From contig NZ_JAOQKC010000004.1 in assembly GCF_025567165.1 (NCBI RefSeq), positions 1 to 64,000 of the forward strand: a stretch of DNA of 64,000 bases, written 5' to 3'. The translations under genes and the position numbers were made by a program. Below the pieces are notes generated by a model. It ran no database searches and had not been told where the DNA came from. It saw only the letters and a program-made list of their open reading frames with translations. The DNA comes from Laedolimicola ammoniilytica. GTDB taxonomy: Bacteria > Bacillota > Clostridia > Lachnospirales > Lachnospiraceae. This document shows, piece by piece, positions 55,585 to 63,425 of the stretch (position 1 is the stretch's first letter; the number at the start of each line of letters is the position of its first letter).

Positions 55585-57015
55585 ATGAAGAAAGACGATG
55601 TGCTGGTAGACGAGAAGTTTAACAAACTGGTAGAATACAGCAGCCGTTCCGGTAAGATCGATATTCGGCTGTATGCGGATTATGATGTAAAGAGAGGGCT
55701 TCGTGATTCCGGTGGTAAGGGCGTCCTGACCGGTCTGACAGAGATTTCCGACGTCGTTTCCTTTGGCTATATTGACGGTGAGCGGGTACCCATCGACGGC
55801 GAACTGTATTTCCAGGGCGTGAATGTCCAGGATCTGATCCGCGGCGAGGCCAACCGCCGTTTCGCTTTTGAGGAGACGACCTATCTGCTGCTGTTCGGCA
55901 AGCTGCCCACGAGAGAGCAGCTTCGAGAGTTTATCGATCTAATTGGTATTTACCGGGAACTTCCGGAGACCTTCGTCCGTGACGTTGTCATGAAAGCCCC
56001 CAGCTCCAATATGATGAATACCCTGCAGAAATGTGTGCTGACCATGTATTCCTATGATCAGAACCCAGAGGATATCTCCATTCATAATATCCTGAAGCAG
56101 TCCCTGCAGCTGATTGCCCAGTTTCCGCTGTATTCCGTATATGGGTATCACGCGTATCGTCATTATCATCTGAATAAGAGCCTGATTATCCGGAATCCGA
56201 AGCCGGAGTTGTCCACAGCCGAGAATATCCTGCGTCTGCTCCGGAAGGACGGTCAGTATACGGAGCTGGAGGCAAAGGTACTGGATGTGGCCCTGGTGCT
56301 GCATGCGGAGCACGGCGGTGGTAATAACTCTACGTTTACGACGCACGTTGTGTCCTCCACCGGTACGGATACCTATTCCGCAGTAGCGGCGTCTCTCGGT
56401 TCCCTGAAGGGTCCGAAGCATGGTGGCGCGAACCTGAAGGTACAGGAGATGTTCAAGGATATCAAAGCCCACGTGACCAACTGGCGGGATGAGACCATGA
56501 TTGAATCTTATCTGCAGAGAATTCTGAGGAAAGAAGCTTTTGACCGGGCCGGACTGATTTACGGAATGGGACACGCGGTTTATACGATGTCCGATCCCCG
56601 TGCGGTCATCCTGAAGGAATATGCAAGAAAACTTTCCGAAGAAAAGGGACTGGAGGAGGAATTCAACCTCTATGAGCGCGTGGAGCGCATCGCGGGCGAG
56701 TGCCTGATGTCCGGCCGCAGACTCTTAAAGCCTGTCTGTGCCAACGTGGATTTCTACAGCGGATTTGTATACAGCATGCTGGGCCTGCCGGAGGAGCTGT
56801 TCACTCCGATTTTCGCCATTTCCCGTATCTCTGGCTGGAGTGCCCACCGTATCGAGGAGATCGTGAACGCAGGCAAGATCATCCGTCCGGCTTACAAGTA
56901 TGTGGGCCATCATGTGCCTTATCTCGATCTGGACGACCGCGCGCAGGCTTACGCGGAGGAAGAGGCTGCGACAGAGGAAGCAGAGAAGAAACAGGATACG
57001 AAGAAAAAACAGTAA
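55585..57015 (+). CDS. Citrate synthase family protein
   Basis: 476 residues, all-helical. Catalytic residues visible: histidine in LHAEHGGGNNSTFTT (about residue 238), histidine in GMGHAVYTMSDPR (about 328), aspartate in CANVDFYSGFVYSMLGLP (about 388). GSLKGPKHGGAN is the substrate loop. It condenses oxaloacetate and acetyl-CoA; 2-methylcitrate synthase cannot be excluded. A K/E-rich tail (EEAATEEAEKKQDTKKKQ) extends beyond the usual C-terminus. CGAGGAGG precedes the ATG. Together with gdhA upstream it could feed glutamate synthesis through 2-oxoglutarate, if aconitase and isocitrate dehydrogenase exist elsewhere. Confidence 0.92.
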   Translation: MKKDDVLVDEKFNKLVEYSSRSGKIDIRLYADYDVKRGLRDSGGKGVLTGLTEISDVVSFGYIDGERVPIDGELYFQGVNVQDLIRGEANRRFAFEETTYLLLFGKLPTREQLREFIDLIGIYRELPETFVRDVVMKAPSSNMMNTLQKCVLTMYSYDQNPEDISIHNILKQSLQLIAQFPLYSVYGYHAYRHYHLNKSLIIRNPKPELSTAENILRLLRKDGQYTELEAKVLDVALVLHAEHGGGNNSTFTTHVVSSTGTDTYSAVAASLGSLKGPKHGGANLKVQEMFKDIKAHVTNWRDETMIESYLQRILRKEAFDRAGLIYGMGHAVYTMSDPRAVILKEYARKLSEEKGLEEEFNLYERVERIAGECLMSGRRLLKPVCANVDFYSGFVYSMLGLPEELFTPIFAISRISGWSAHRIEEIVNAGKIIRPAYKYVGHHVPYLDLDDRAQAYAEEEAATEEAEKKQDTKKKQ

Positions 57016-57022
57016 ATGAGAT

Positions 57023-57069
57023 AAAAAGAGGGAACACGCAATTCACAGGATTGCGTGTTCCCTCTTTTT
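57023..57069. terminator. Bidirectional terminator between citrate synthase and the RHH gene
   Basis: A perfect 20-bp stem (57023-57042 with 57050-57069) around a 7-nt loop, A5 on one side and T5 on the other. It serves the convergent citrate synthase and ribbon-helix-helix genes. A small TCTCGC/GCGAGA hairpin follows at 57083-57098. Confidence 0.92.
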
Positions 57070-57102
57070 GCAGTGAAACGCGTCTCGCTTACGCGAGAAC
57101 TA

Positions 57103-57279
57103 CTAAAAACCAGAACGTTTGTACCCCCCCCCGATTTTTCCCTGATACTCACGTACCGCCTGGCGAATCAGATAAAGAATTTCTCCGTTGATAGAACGTC
57201 CCTCGTATTCCGCCAGCTCCTTCAGACCGGCGTGGGTCTCCTCGTCGATGCGAAGGCCGATGTGTTTATTTTTCTCCAT
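57103..57279 (-). CDS. Short ribbon-helix-helix (Arc-like) DNA-binding protein
   Basis: 58 residues: MEKNKHIGLRIDEETHAGLK, then ELAEYEGRSINGEILYLIRQ and a short tail. The pattern of a strand with alternating residues (HIGLRID), helix A (ETHAGLKELAEYEG) and the SINGEILYLIRQAV helix B is the Arc/CopG fold, which dimerises and inserts the strand pair in the DNA major groove. AAAGGAGGAG lies 5-6 bp before the ATG on the minus strand. Close to the 3' end a run of nine G (coding strand, 57124-57132) encodes GGG; slippage there would change only the last few residues. Divergent from the surface-protein gene, whose promoter holds a matching palindrome. Confidence 0.82.
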   Translation of the reverse strand: MEKNKHIGLRIDEETHAGLKELAEYEGRSINGEILYLIRQAVREYQGKIGGGYKRSGF

Positions 57280-57309
57280 GAGTCTCCTCCTTTAATAGTA
57301 GTTTTATTT

Positions 57310-57315
57310 ATTATA
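57310..57315 (-). promoter_or_regulatory. Extended -10 promoter of the RHH gene
   Basis: TG-TATAAT-like sequence on the minus strand (TATAAT at 57310-57315, preceded by TTTTTG), 30 bp before the RHH start. The -35 is weak. Confidence 0.5.
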
Positions 57316-57342
57316 CAAAAATAATCTTAAATTGAGTGAAAC

Positions 57343-57377
57343 ATGTACTTGAATTAAGTACATAGTGTGCCTATAAT
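57343..57377 (+). promoter_or_regulatory. Promoter and palindromic operator of the surface-protein gene
   Basis: TTGAAT (57349-57354), 17 bp, TATAAT (57372-57377). The perfect inverted repeat ATGTACTT/AAGTACAT (57343-57350/57356-57363) with a 5-bp centre covers the -35. A repressor bound here would block the promoter; the divergent RHH protein is the natural candidate. Confidence 0.7.
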
Positions 57378-57433
57378 GGAGATGGTTATTTGTGGAAGAG
57401 ATAAACCGAATTTGTAAAATGGAGGAATGAAAA

Positions 57434-59479
57434 GTGAAAAGCAAATGGATGAAATGCTGTGCTGTCCTGATGGGCGTGTTGCTTGCCACAAGCCCACTGA
57501 CAGCGCTGGCAGAAGAGACGCAGGAGCCGACTGCGACTGCGGTGGAGAGCAAAATGGGGGTTGGTGAAGCCGGGAATGAGCAGAAGCCTGTGGAAAATGT
57601 CGGGCTGAATGAGGAAGAGTATGAATATCCAACATTTACAGTGAGAGGAAAAAATTATACCCTCAATAGTGATACATGGGCAGAAGGCTCTGTGATAACT
57701 CTTTATATGTATAAAAGTGAATTCAAAAACTGCAATACACCGGAAGATTATGCAAGTATTCTGGAGCAATTTTTAGGATTTGTAAAAGAGAGAGCTGAAA
57801 GAGGAGATAATATTGAACATTATTGTCTGGAATGCAATCAGGGCGAAGATGTAATTGCGTCATTGAAAATTCCGGTTACAGACGCATCCTATAAGATAAT
57901 AAAAGAATTGAGAGATATCTATCATATAGATTTCCAGCTGTTGGCTTGCGTAAAGAGAAGTGATGGTGATGATATGTGGACAGCAACAAGCAACATAACA
58001 GAACCGACAACGCTGGGGTTTGAAGTATATGATTGCCTTGAAAATACAAATATCTATTTCTATGGAAAGGGATATCAGATAAACATAGACGATGTACCAT
58101 ATACGCAGGGAGGAGATCCGATTCTCGTTTATGCAGAAAGCGGAAAACAGATAGCATCCGCCAAGGACGGTACAATGCGGTATTCTGTGGAAGGAAAATA
58201 TGTCGATTTACCTATTGAAGTGAAAGACGCAGGTCTTTACTATGTTATGCCGGAAGCTTCTTTAAATGATACTTCCAAAGCAAATGTTGTTTTGAAATCG
58301 AATGGTGATACAGACAAAGTAGCTACGGTAATTTCCAGCGCTGTTGCAACAGCAGGAGATAAGGCGGACGTAAAGATAGAGATTGCTCAGAGTACCGATG
58401 AATCCGGAAAAGTAGTCAATCCCCAGATCGGAAAAGCAGTCTTCGAGCAGCTGAATAACAAAAAAGCCGCGGACGCAGCAGTGATATTTTCCTACGGTGA
58501 TTTAAGCTACAAGTTCGCAGCAGCGGATATTACGAATCCGGGTGCGGTGGAGTCTATTACGCTCGGTGCGGATGAAGCTACGAGTGAGGTAAAAGCCAAG
58601 GTCGGCGATAACGTTGCCTACGCCATCGACTTCGCCCACAGCGGTAAGCTCCCCGGCAAGGCCACAGTTACCATCCCGGTAGACCTTGCAGACGGTCAGT
58701 ACACCTGGTGCTATGTCAATGACGCGAACCAGCTGACCGAGGGCAAACTGGTTACTGTTAAAAATAAGACCGTAGAGGTACCGCTGGAGCACTGCTCCAC
58801 CTATGCGCTGGTAGCAGGCGATGTGACCGGTACGACCAACGGAAATACAGATAATGGAAATAGCGGCAACACCAATAGCGGTAACACCAATAACGGCAAT
58901 ACCAATAATGGAAGCACGGACAGCAGTAACGACACCGGAAATACATCCTCCGGCAGCAGCTCCGGTTCCCATGGAAACAGCAAAATCACAAGAGTAGATG
59001 ATAACAGTCCGGCCGTGAACTCCGTAAAAGAAGTGACCGGAACAGAAGTACTGTCCCATACCACCTACTGGGCATTGTCTGATTATTACAGAGATCTTCT
59101 GGTAAAACAGATTGACAAAGCCAAAGCGCCGGGAGAGGTTCTGTGGTTCTACGATATCACCGTGGATGAAGTTACATTCCCGCTGACCTTCACTGTCAAT
59201 GTGAAAGGACTGAACGGCAGAAAAGACACTGTGGTACACTTCCTGGACGACGAGACCCCGGAGTACATTACCCCGACTGTCAAGGGCGATCAGGTAACCT
59301 TCACCCTGAATTCCCTGTCACCGGTAGCCATCGTAGCAGACGGCACAAAGGCAGCCGCCCTGACCAGTCCCAAAACCGGCGACAGCACCGACTTTACGGC
59401 GCCTCTGGCACTGCTCCTTCTCGCAGCAGCAGGCCTTACCGGCTGTGCAGTCTATAGCCGCAGAAAGAAGCAGGCATAA
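57434..59479 (+). CDS. Secreted, sortase-anchored surface protein
   Basis: 681 residues. Signal peptide (about 1-27, ending ALAEE). The first mature part (about 28-260) is AT-rich at DNA level and not recognised. A beta-rich region follows (about 275-465), then a 50-residue N/G/T/S linker of GNT-type repeats (about 467-515), a second beta domain (about 518-640), and a C-terminal sorting signal: SPKTGD (about 646), hydrophobic helix (LALLLLAAAGLTGCAV) and RRKK tail. The SPKTG motif replaces LPXTG and suggests a sortase of a non-A class, not present in the window. Start GTG 57434 has GGAGG 8 bp upstream. Confidence 0.82.
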   Translation: MKSKWMKCCAVLMGVLLATSPLTALAEETQEPTATAVESKMGVGEAGNEQKPVENVGLNEEEYEYPTFTVRGKNYTLNSDTWAEGSVITLYMYKSEFKNCNTPEDYASILEQFLGFVKERAERGDNIEHYCLECNQGEDVIASLKIPVTDASYKIIKELRDIYHIDFQLLACVKRSDGDDMWTATSNITEPTTLGFEVYDCLENTNIYFYGKGYQINIDDVPYTQGGDPILVYAESGKQIASAKDGTMRYSVEGKYVDLPIEVKDAGLYYVMPEASLNDTSKANVVLKSNGDTDKVATVISSAVATAGDKADVKIEIAQSTDESGKVVNPQIGKAVFEQLNNKKAADAAVIFSYGDLSYKFAAADITNPGAVESITLGADEATSEVKAKVGDNVAYAIDFAHSGKLPGKATVTIPVDLADGQYTWCYVNDANQLTEGKLVTVKNKTVEVPLEHCSTYALVAGDVTGTTNGNTDNGNSGNTNSGNTNNGNTNNGSTDSSNDTGNTSSGSSSGSHGNSKITRVDDNSPAVNSVKEVTGTEVLSHTTYWALSDYYRDLLVKQIDKAKAPGEVLWFYDITVDEVTFPLTFTVNVKGLNGRKDTVVHFLDDETPEYITPTVKGDQVTFTLNSLSPVAIVADGTKAAALTSPKTGDSTDFTAPLALLLLAAAGLTGCAVYSRRKKQA

Positions 59480-59602
59480 CAAAAATATTTAGAAATTATA
59501 CAGTGAGGAGCCGCCCATGTATATCGTGGACGGCTCTTTCTATGTAAAAAATGAAAATAGTTTCGGGTTCTGCAGATTGACAGAAATCCCAGAGTCTGTT
59601 AA

Positions 59603-59812
59603 AATACAGACAACAGCAATTATTTACCAAATCGGCTGTATTTCGACAGGCCGATTTCTACAAAAGATAAAATCTACAGGCTTCAGATCGAAGCCAAAGT
59701 ATCCAAAGATGAAAAAGCGGAGCGAATGCGCTTTTATTGTTGTAATCAAAACTATAATATGCGGGATTTTTTTGCGCAGGGAGAAGAAAGTGGAGATCGA
59801 GCAGGCTTATAA
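59603..59812 (+). pseudogene. Possible coding remnant upstream of the Rpn-type gene
   Basis: Between stops at 59600 and 59810 one frame reads like a hydrophilic protein fragment (YFDRPISTKDKIYRLQIEAK, then VSKDEKAERMRFYCCNQNYN) but has no start codon at its 5' end. The 310-bp gap between the surface-protein gene and the Rpn-type gene is AT-rich. It may be the end of a decayed insertion or accessory gene; it could also be chance. Confidence 0.3.
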
Positions 59813-60830
59813 TTATAGGAAAGTTATGTTTGAAATACAAAATTTCCTAATTGCGGAAGAGATGGAAACTTATGTGGCGGAAGTGGTTCGGAAAGCAGAC
59901 ATCAAAGCACAGTATGATACAACCTGTAAATTATTACTTTCAGAAGCAGAGATTCTGGCATGGATTTTGAAGTGCTGTATTCCAGAATACAGGGAATTAG
60001 GTACCAGAGAAATCGCAGAAAGGTATATCTGTGGACAGGCTCAGATGGGGAAAGTACCAGTGCATCCCAATGAAATAGTTAAGGCAGGAGTTGAAGATAA
60101 TACACTTTACGAAGGAAAAGTAACTTACGATGTGAAATGTGATGCGTTGTTGCCAGAGACGGAGGGAGCGATCGGAATTATCATTGATTTAGAAGGGCAG
60201 AATAAAATGAATTTGAAATATCCACTTTTAAAAAGAGAGATTTATTATGGATGTCGTTTAATTTCCGCTCAATATGGAACAGAATTTATACATTCGAATT
60301 ACGGAAACATTAAACATGTATACAGTATCTGGATTTGCATGAATCCGCCGAAATATCGCCAGAATACGATAAACCGATACGAAATCACAGAAAAATGTGA
60401 AGTGGGGGATGTTCAAGAAAAAGAAAAGAATTATAATCTGCTGACGGCGATTACCATTTGTCTTGGAGAACCGGAAGATAAAGTTTTAGCAGAACAAAGT
60501 GAATTAGGAAAGAAACTGCTGCGGTTATTGGATGTATTATTCTTTGGGAAAATGAATGTAAAGGAAAAACAGAAGATACTGGAACAAGAGTATGGAATAC
60601 CAATGACAGAAGAATTAAAAGAGGAGGTAATGGACATGTGTAATTTTAGTGACGGAATTGAAGAAAGAGGATTAAAGAGAGGCAGACAGGAAGCAATTTT
60701 ACAGAGCATTCGAAATGCGATGAAGAATTTAGGGATACCTGCGGAAGAAGCCATGCAAATTCTGGGAGTGCCGCAAAAAGAAAATGAAAAATATTTAAAA
60801 ATTCTGTCTGGAAAGATGTGGCGCGTTTAA
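59790..60830 (+). CDS. Rpn/PD-(D/E)XK nuclease family protein (transposase-like)
   Basis: 346 residues, AT-rich compared with neighbours. YDVKCDALLPETEGAIGIIIDLEGQNK (about residues 113-140, quoted in part as DVKCDAL and IIIDLEGQN) places D, then E-x-Q, as in the PD-(D/E)XK core of the Rpn/YhgA recombination-promoting nucleases. The C-terminal RGLKRGRQEAILQSIRNAMKN (in part), basic and helical, is typical of Rpn-type C-termini. No terminal repeats or direct repeats around it were found, so mobility is uncertain. GTG 59790 with AGGGAG upstream is chosen; the frame is open back to 59517, but that part overlaps the remnant. Confidence 0.7.
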   Translation: MEIEQAYNYRKVMFEIQNFLIAEEMETYVAEVVRKADIKAQYDTTCKLLLSEAEILAWILKCCIPEYRELGTREIAERYICGQAQMGKVPVHPNEIVKAGVEDNTLYEGKVTYDVKCDALLPETEGAIGIIIDLEGQNKMNLKYPLLKREIYYGCRLISAQYGTEFIHSNYGNIKHVYSIWICMNPPKYRQNTINRYEITEKCEVGDVQEKEKNYNLLTAITICLGEPEDKVLAEQSELGKKLLRLLDVLFFGKMNVKEKQKILEQEYGIPMTEELKEEVMDMCNFSDGIEERGLKRGRQEAILQSIRNAMKNLGIPAEEAMQILGVPQKENEKYLKILSGKMWRV

Positions 60831-60935
60831 AACTGATGTGTCGGACAGAAAATAGATTTTGTGGAGAAATTGAGAAAAATAAGGGTAATTTCTTACTGGA
60901 AAAGGTGGAAATCTTAAGAAAATGTAAAGAAAGGA

Positions 60936-60965
60936 TTGCGGAACTCTGCTCTGATGTGCTAAAAT
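60936..60965 (+). promoter_or_regulatory. Probable promoter of the OPT-pqqD operon
   Basis: TTGCGG (60936-60941), 18 bp, TAAAAT (60960-60965). Moderate match, about 70 bp before the OPT start. Confidence 0.5.
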
Positions 60966-61034
60966 AGCAAAATCACTGCCTTTCCGGTACTGGCGGGAGA
61001 TACAGGCCGGAAAGAGAAGAAAAGGAGAGTAATT

Positions 61035-62951
61035 ATGAGTGATAACAAGTTTAAGCCTTATATTCCGGCTGAGAAGTCTCTTCCGGAGTTTACGGCGACC
61101 TCGGTCATCCTCGGTGTTCTGCTGGCTGTTCTGTTCGGCGGCGCAAACGCATACCTGGGACTTCGAGTTGGTATGACTGTTTCCGCATCTATCCCGGCAG
61201 CGGTTATTTCCATGGGTGTCATCCGTGTCATCCTGAAGAAGGATTCTGTTCTTGAAAACAATATGGTACAGACCATCGGTTCTGCCGGTGAGTCTGTAGC
61301 GGCAGGCGCTATCTTCACCATGCCGGCCCTGTTCCTGTGGGCCAGCGAGTGGGGGACCAGCGCGCCGTCTCTGCCTGAGATCGCGATTATCGCTGCGATT
61401 GGCGGCTGCCTGGGCGTACTGTTCATGGTTCCGCTGCGTAAGGCCCTGATCGTGCAGGAGCACGGTACACTGCCGTATCCGGAAGGACAGGCCTGCGCCG
61501 AGGTTCTTCTGGCAGGCGAGGAAGGCGGAGACAAGGCCGGTATCGTATTTAAGGGTCTGGGTCTCGCGGCTCTGTACAAATTTGTAGCAGATGGACTGAA
61601 GCTGTTCCCCAGCGAGGTTCATTATGAGATTCCGGCTTATAAAGGATCCGGTTTCGGTATCGATGTACTTCCGGCGCTGCTTGGCGTAGGTTATATCTGC
61701 GGCACCAAGATTTCCTCCTACCTGTTCGCAGGTGGTGTACTGGGCTGGTTCGTACTGATGCCGCTGATCGTTCTGTTCGGTCAGAATGTAACCCTGTTCC
61801 CGGCAGAGGTAAGCGTTGCTGAGCTGTACGCAGCGGGCGGTTCCTTTGCTATCTGGAGCAACTATATCAAGTATATCGGCGCAGGTGCCGTAGCAGCAGG
61901 CGGTGTGATCAGCCTGATCAAGTCCCTGCCGCTGATCGTTCGCACTTTCCGCGACGCTATGAAGGGCTATGGCAAGGGCAATACCGGCAGCGACCTGCGT
62001 ACCGATAAGGACCTTTCCATGAAGTTCATCGTTATCGGTATCGTAGCGCTTGCCCTGATTATCTGGCTGGTACCGATTGTACCGGTAAATCTGTTCAGCG
62101 CGTTCCTGATCGTCATCTTCGGTTTCTTCTTTGCAACCGTATCCTCCCGTATGGTAGGTCTGATCGGAAGCAGCAACAACCCGGTATCTGGTATGACCAT
62201 TGCTACCCTGCTTATAACAGCTATGATTCTGAAGGCTATCGGCCAGGTTGGACAGGCTGGTATGACAGCAGCCATTGCGATTGGCTCCGTAATCTGTATC
62301 ACAGCAGCGATTGCAGGCGATACTTCTCAGGACCTGAAGACCGGATACATCGTAGGAGCGACACCCTGGCGTCAGCAGATTGGTGAGCTGATTGGTGTTA
62401 TCGCGTCTGCCATTGCCATCGGCGGTATTCTGTACCTGCTGAACGCGGCATGGGGCTACGGTTCCACAGAGCTTCCGGCTCCGCAGGCAACTCTGATGAA
62501 GATGATCGTTGAAGGCGTTATGGGCGGCAACCTGCCCTGGAATCTGGTATTCGCAGGTGCGTTCATCGGTATCGTGGTTGAGGTTCTTGGCATTCCGGTA
62601 CTTCCCTTCGCGGTAGGTCTGTATCTGCCGATTCACCTGAGCACCCCGATGATGATCGGTGGTCTGGTTCGTCTCTTCCTTGAGAAGCGTAAGAACATGG
62701 ACGAGAAGGCAAAGAAGGACATGATCGACAACGGCGTGCTGTACTGCTCCGGTCTGATCGCAGGCGAGGGTCTGATTGGTATTCTGCTGGCAGTTTTTGC
62801 TATCATTCCGATGGCAGACGGCTCCCTGGGTGAGTTCCTGGGTACCATTGTATCCGGTACTCCGATCAACAGCAACATTGGCGGTCTGGTATTCTTTGCG
62901 CTGCTGACTGCGACCCTGTTCAAGGTTACCATTGGTAGAAAGAAGAAATAA
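61035..62951 (+). CDS. OPT-family oligopeptide/metal-chelate transporter
   Basis: 638 residues with about 14-16 membrane helices. PEFTATSVILGVLLAVLFGGANAYLGLRVGMT (about residues 14-45, quoted as LGVLLAVLFGGANAYLGLRV), GTLPYPEGQACAEVL (about 143-157) and SNNPVSGMTIATLL (about 382-395) are signatures of bacterial OPT transporters, which move oligopeptides or metal-siderophore compounds by proton coupling. AAAGGAGAG precedes the ATG. A PqqD-family gene begins at the base after its stop. Strong codon bias (GGT, GCA, CGT) suggests high expression. Confidence 0.92.
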   Translation: MSDNKFKPYIPAEKSLPEFTATSVILGVLLAVLFGGANAYLGLRVGMTVSASIPAAVISMGVIRVILKKDSVLENNMVQTIGSAGESVAAGAIFTMPALFLWASEWGTSAPSLPEIAIIAAIGGCLGVLFMVPLRKALIVQEHGTLPYPEGQACAEVLLAGEEGGDKAGIVFKGLGLAALYKFVADGLKLFPSEVHYEIPAYKGSGFGIDVLPALLGVGYICGTKISSYLFAGGVLGWFVLMPLIVLFGQNVTLFPAEVSVAELYAAGGSFAIWSNYIKYIGAGAVAAGGVISLIKSLPLIVRTFRDAMKGYGKGNTGSDLRTDKDLSMKFIVIGIVALALIIWLVPIVPVNLFSAFLIVIFGFFFATVSSRMVGLIGSSNNPVSGMTIATLLITAMILKAIGQVGQAGMTAAIAIGSVICITAAIAGDTSQDLKTGYIVGATPWRQQIGELIGVIASAIAIGGILYLLNAAWGYGSTELPAPQATLMKMIVEGVMGGNLPWNLVFAGAFIGIVVEVLGIPVLPFAVGLYLPIHLSTPMMIGGLVRLFLEKRKNMDEKAKKDMIDNGVLYCSGLIAGEGLIGILLAVFAIIPMADGSLGEFLGTIVSGTPINSNIGGLVFFALLTATLFKVTIGRKKK

Positions 62952-63308
62952 ATGAAGAAAAAGAAAAATTATCTGGATTATGTGCCGGTCTGCGCGCCGG
63001 GCTACAACTGGAAGCTGAATGAAAAGAAGCAGGTGGAGATAGAAGTACAGAATAAGGGCTTCTATAACCGGCTGGCACAGAAGCTTTTCAAGCGGCCCAA
63101 AGTAAGCTATATCAGCCTGGACGAGTACGGCAGCTTTGTATGGCAGCAGATGGATGGACAGCGGACCATCTATGATATCAGCTTTCTGGTAAAAGAACGC
63201 TATGGGGAAAAGGCGGAACCGCTTCTTCCGCGTCTTACAAGGTTTTTCCAGATTCTGTATCAGAATCACTATATTGGATACAGTACTCCGCTGGATAAAA
63301 AGAAATGA
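62952..63308 (+). CDS. PqqD-family protein
   Basis: 118 residues. The KVSYISLDEYGSFVWQQMDGQRTIYDI (in part), then VKERYGEKAEPLLPRLTRFF, is the PqqD/RRE winged-helix: an N-terminal three-strand sheet then helices. RRE domains bind leader peptides and hand them to radical-SAM or other modifying enzymes, but here no precursor peptide or modification enzyme adjoins. The N-terminal 45 residues are basic (KKKKNYLDYVPV). It follows the OPT stop codon without spacing, so the two are co-translated; the pair recurs in Lachnospiraceae and its link is unknown. Confidence 0.85.
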   Translation: MKKKKNYLDYVPVCAPGYNWKLNEKKQVEIEVQNKGFYNRLAQKLFKRPKVSYISLDEYGSFVWQQMDGQRTIYDISFLVKERYGEKAEPLLPRLTRFFQILYQNHYIGYSTPLDKKK

Positions 63309-63336
63309 AATAAGAGATCATAAAATCTTAAGAATT

Positions 63337-63375
63337 GGCAGCGGCCCTTCCTCCCGGAGGGCTGTTGCCTTTTTC
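63337..63375 (+). terminator. Terminator after pqqD
   Basis: GGCAGCGGCCCT (63337-63348) pairs with the GGGCTGTTGCC region (63359-63369) with G-U pairs and one mismatch, followed by TTTTT. Confidence 0.8.
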
Positions 63376-63425
63376 TTTGGGAACGGGTACAATAAGAACT
63401 AACAAAAGGCGAAGGGACAGGACGG

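Noticed and set aside
57023..57069. Insertion-sequence end
   Set aside because: The 20-bp stem between convergent genes, with A5/T5 at its ends, is a straightforward bidirectional terminator.
58830..58980. CRISPR-like or minisatellite repeat
   Set aside because: The repeats are degenerate GNT/NNG codons of the low-complexity linker in the surface protein.
59790..60830. Complete insertion sequence
   Set aside because: No terminal inverted repeats or flanking direct repeats could be found around the Rpn-type gene, so it is called only a nuclease-family gene.
60795..63269. Very long minus-strand open frame (over 800 codons) opposite the OPT and pqqD genes
   Set aside because: It is a shadow of the biased codon use of the plus-strand genes; its translation is rich in H, Q, R and C with no recognisable domain.
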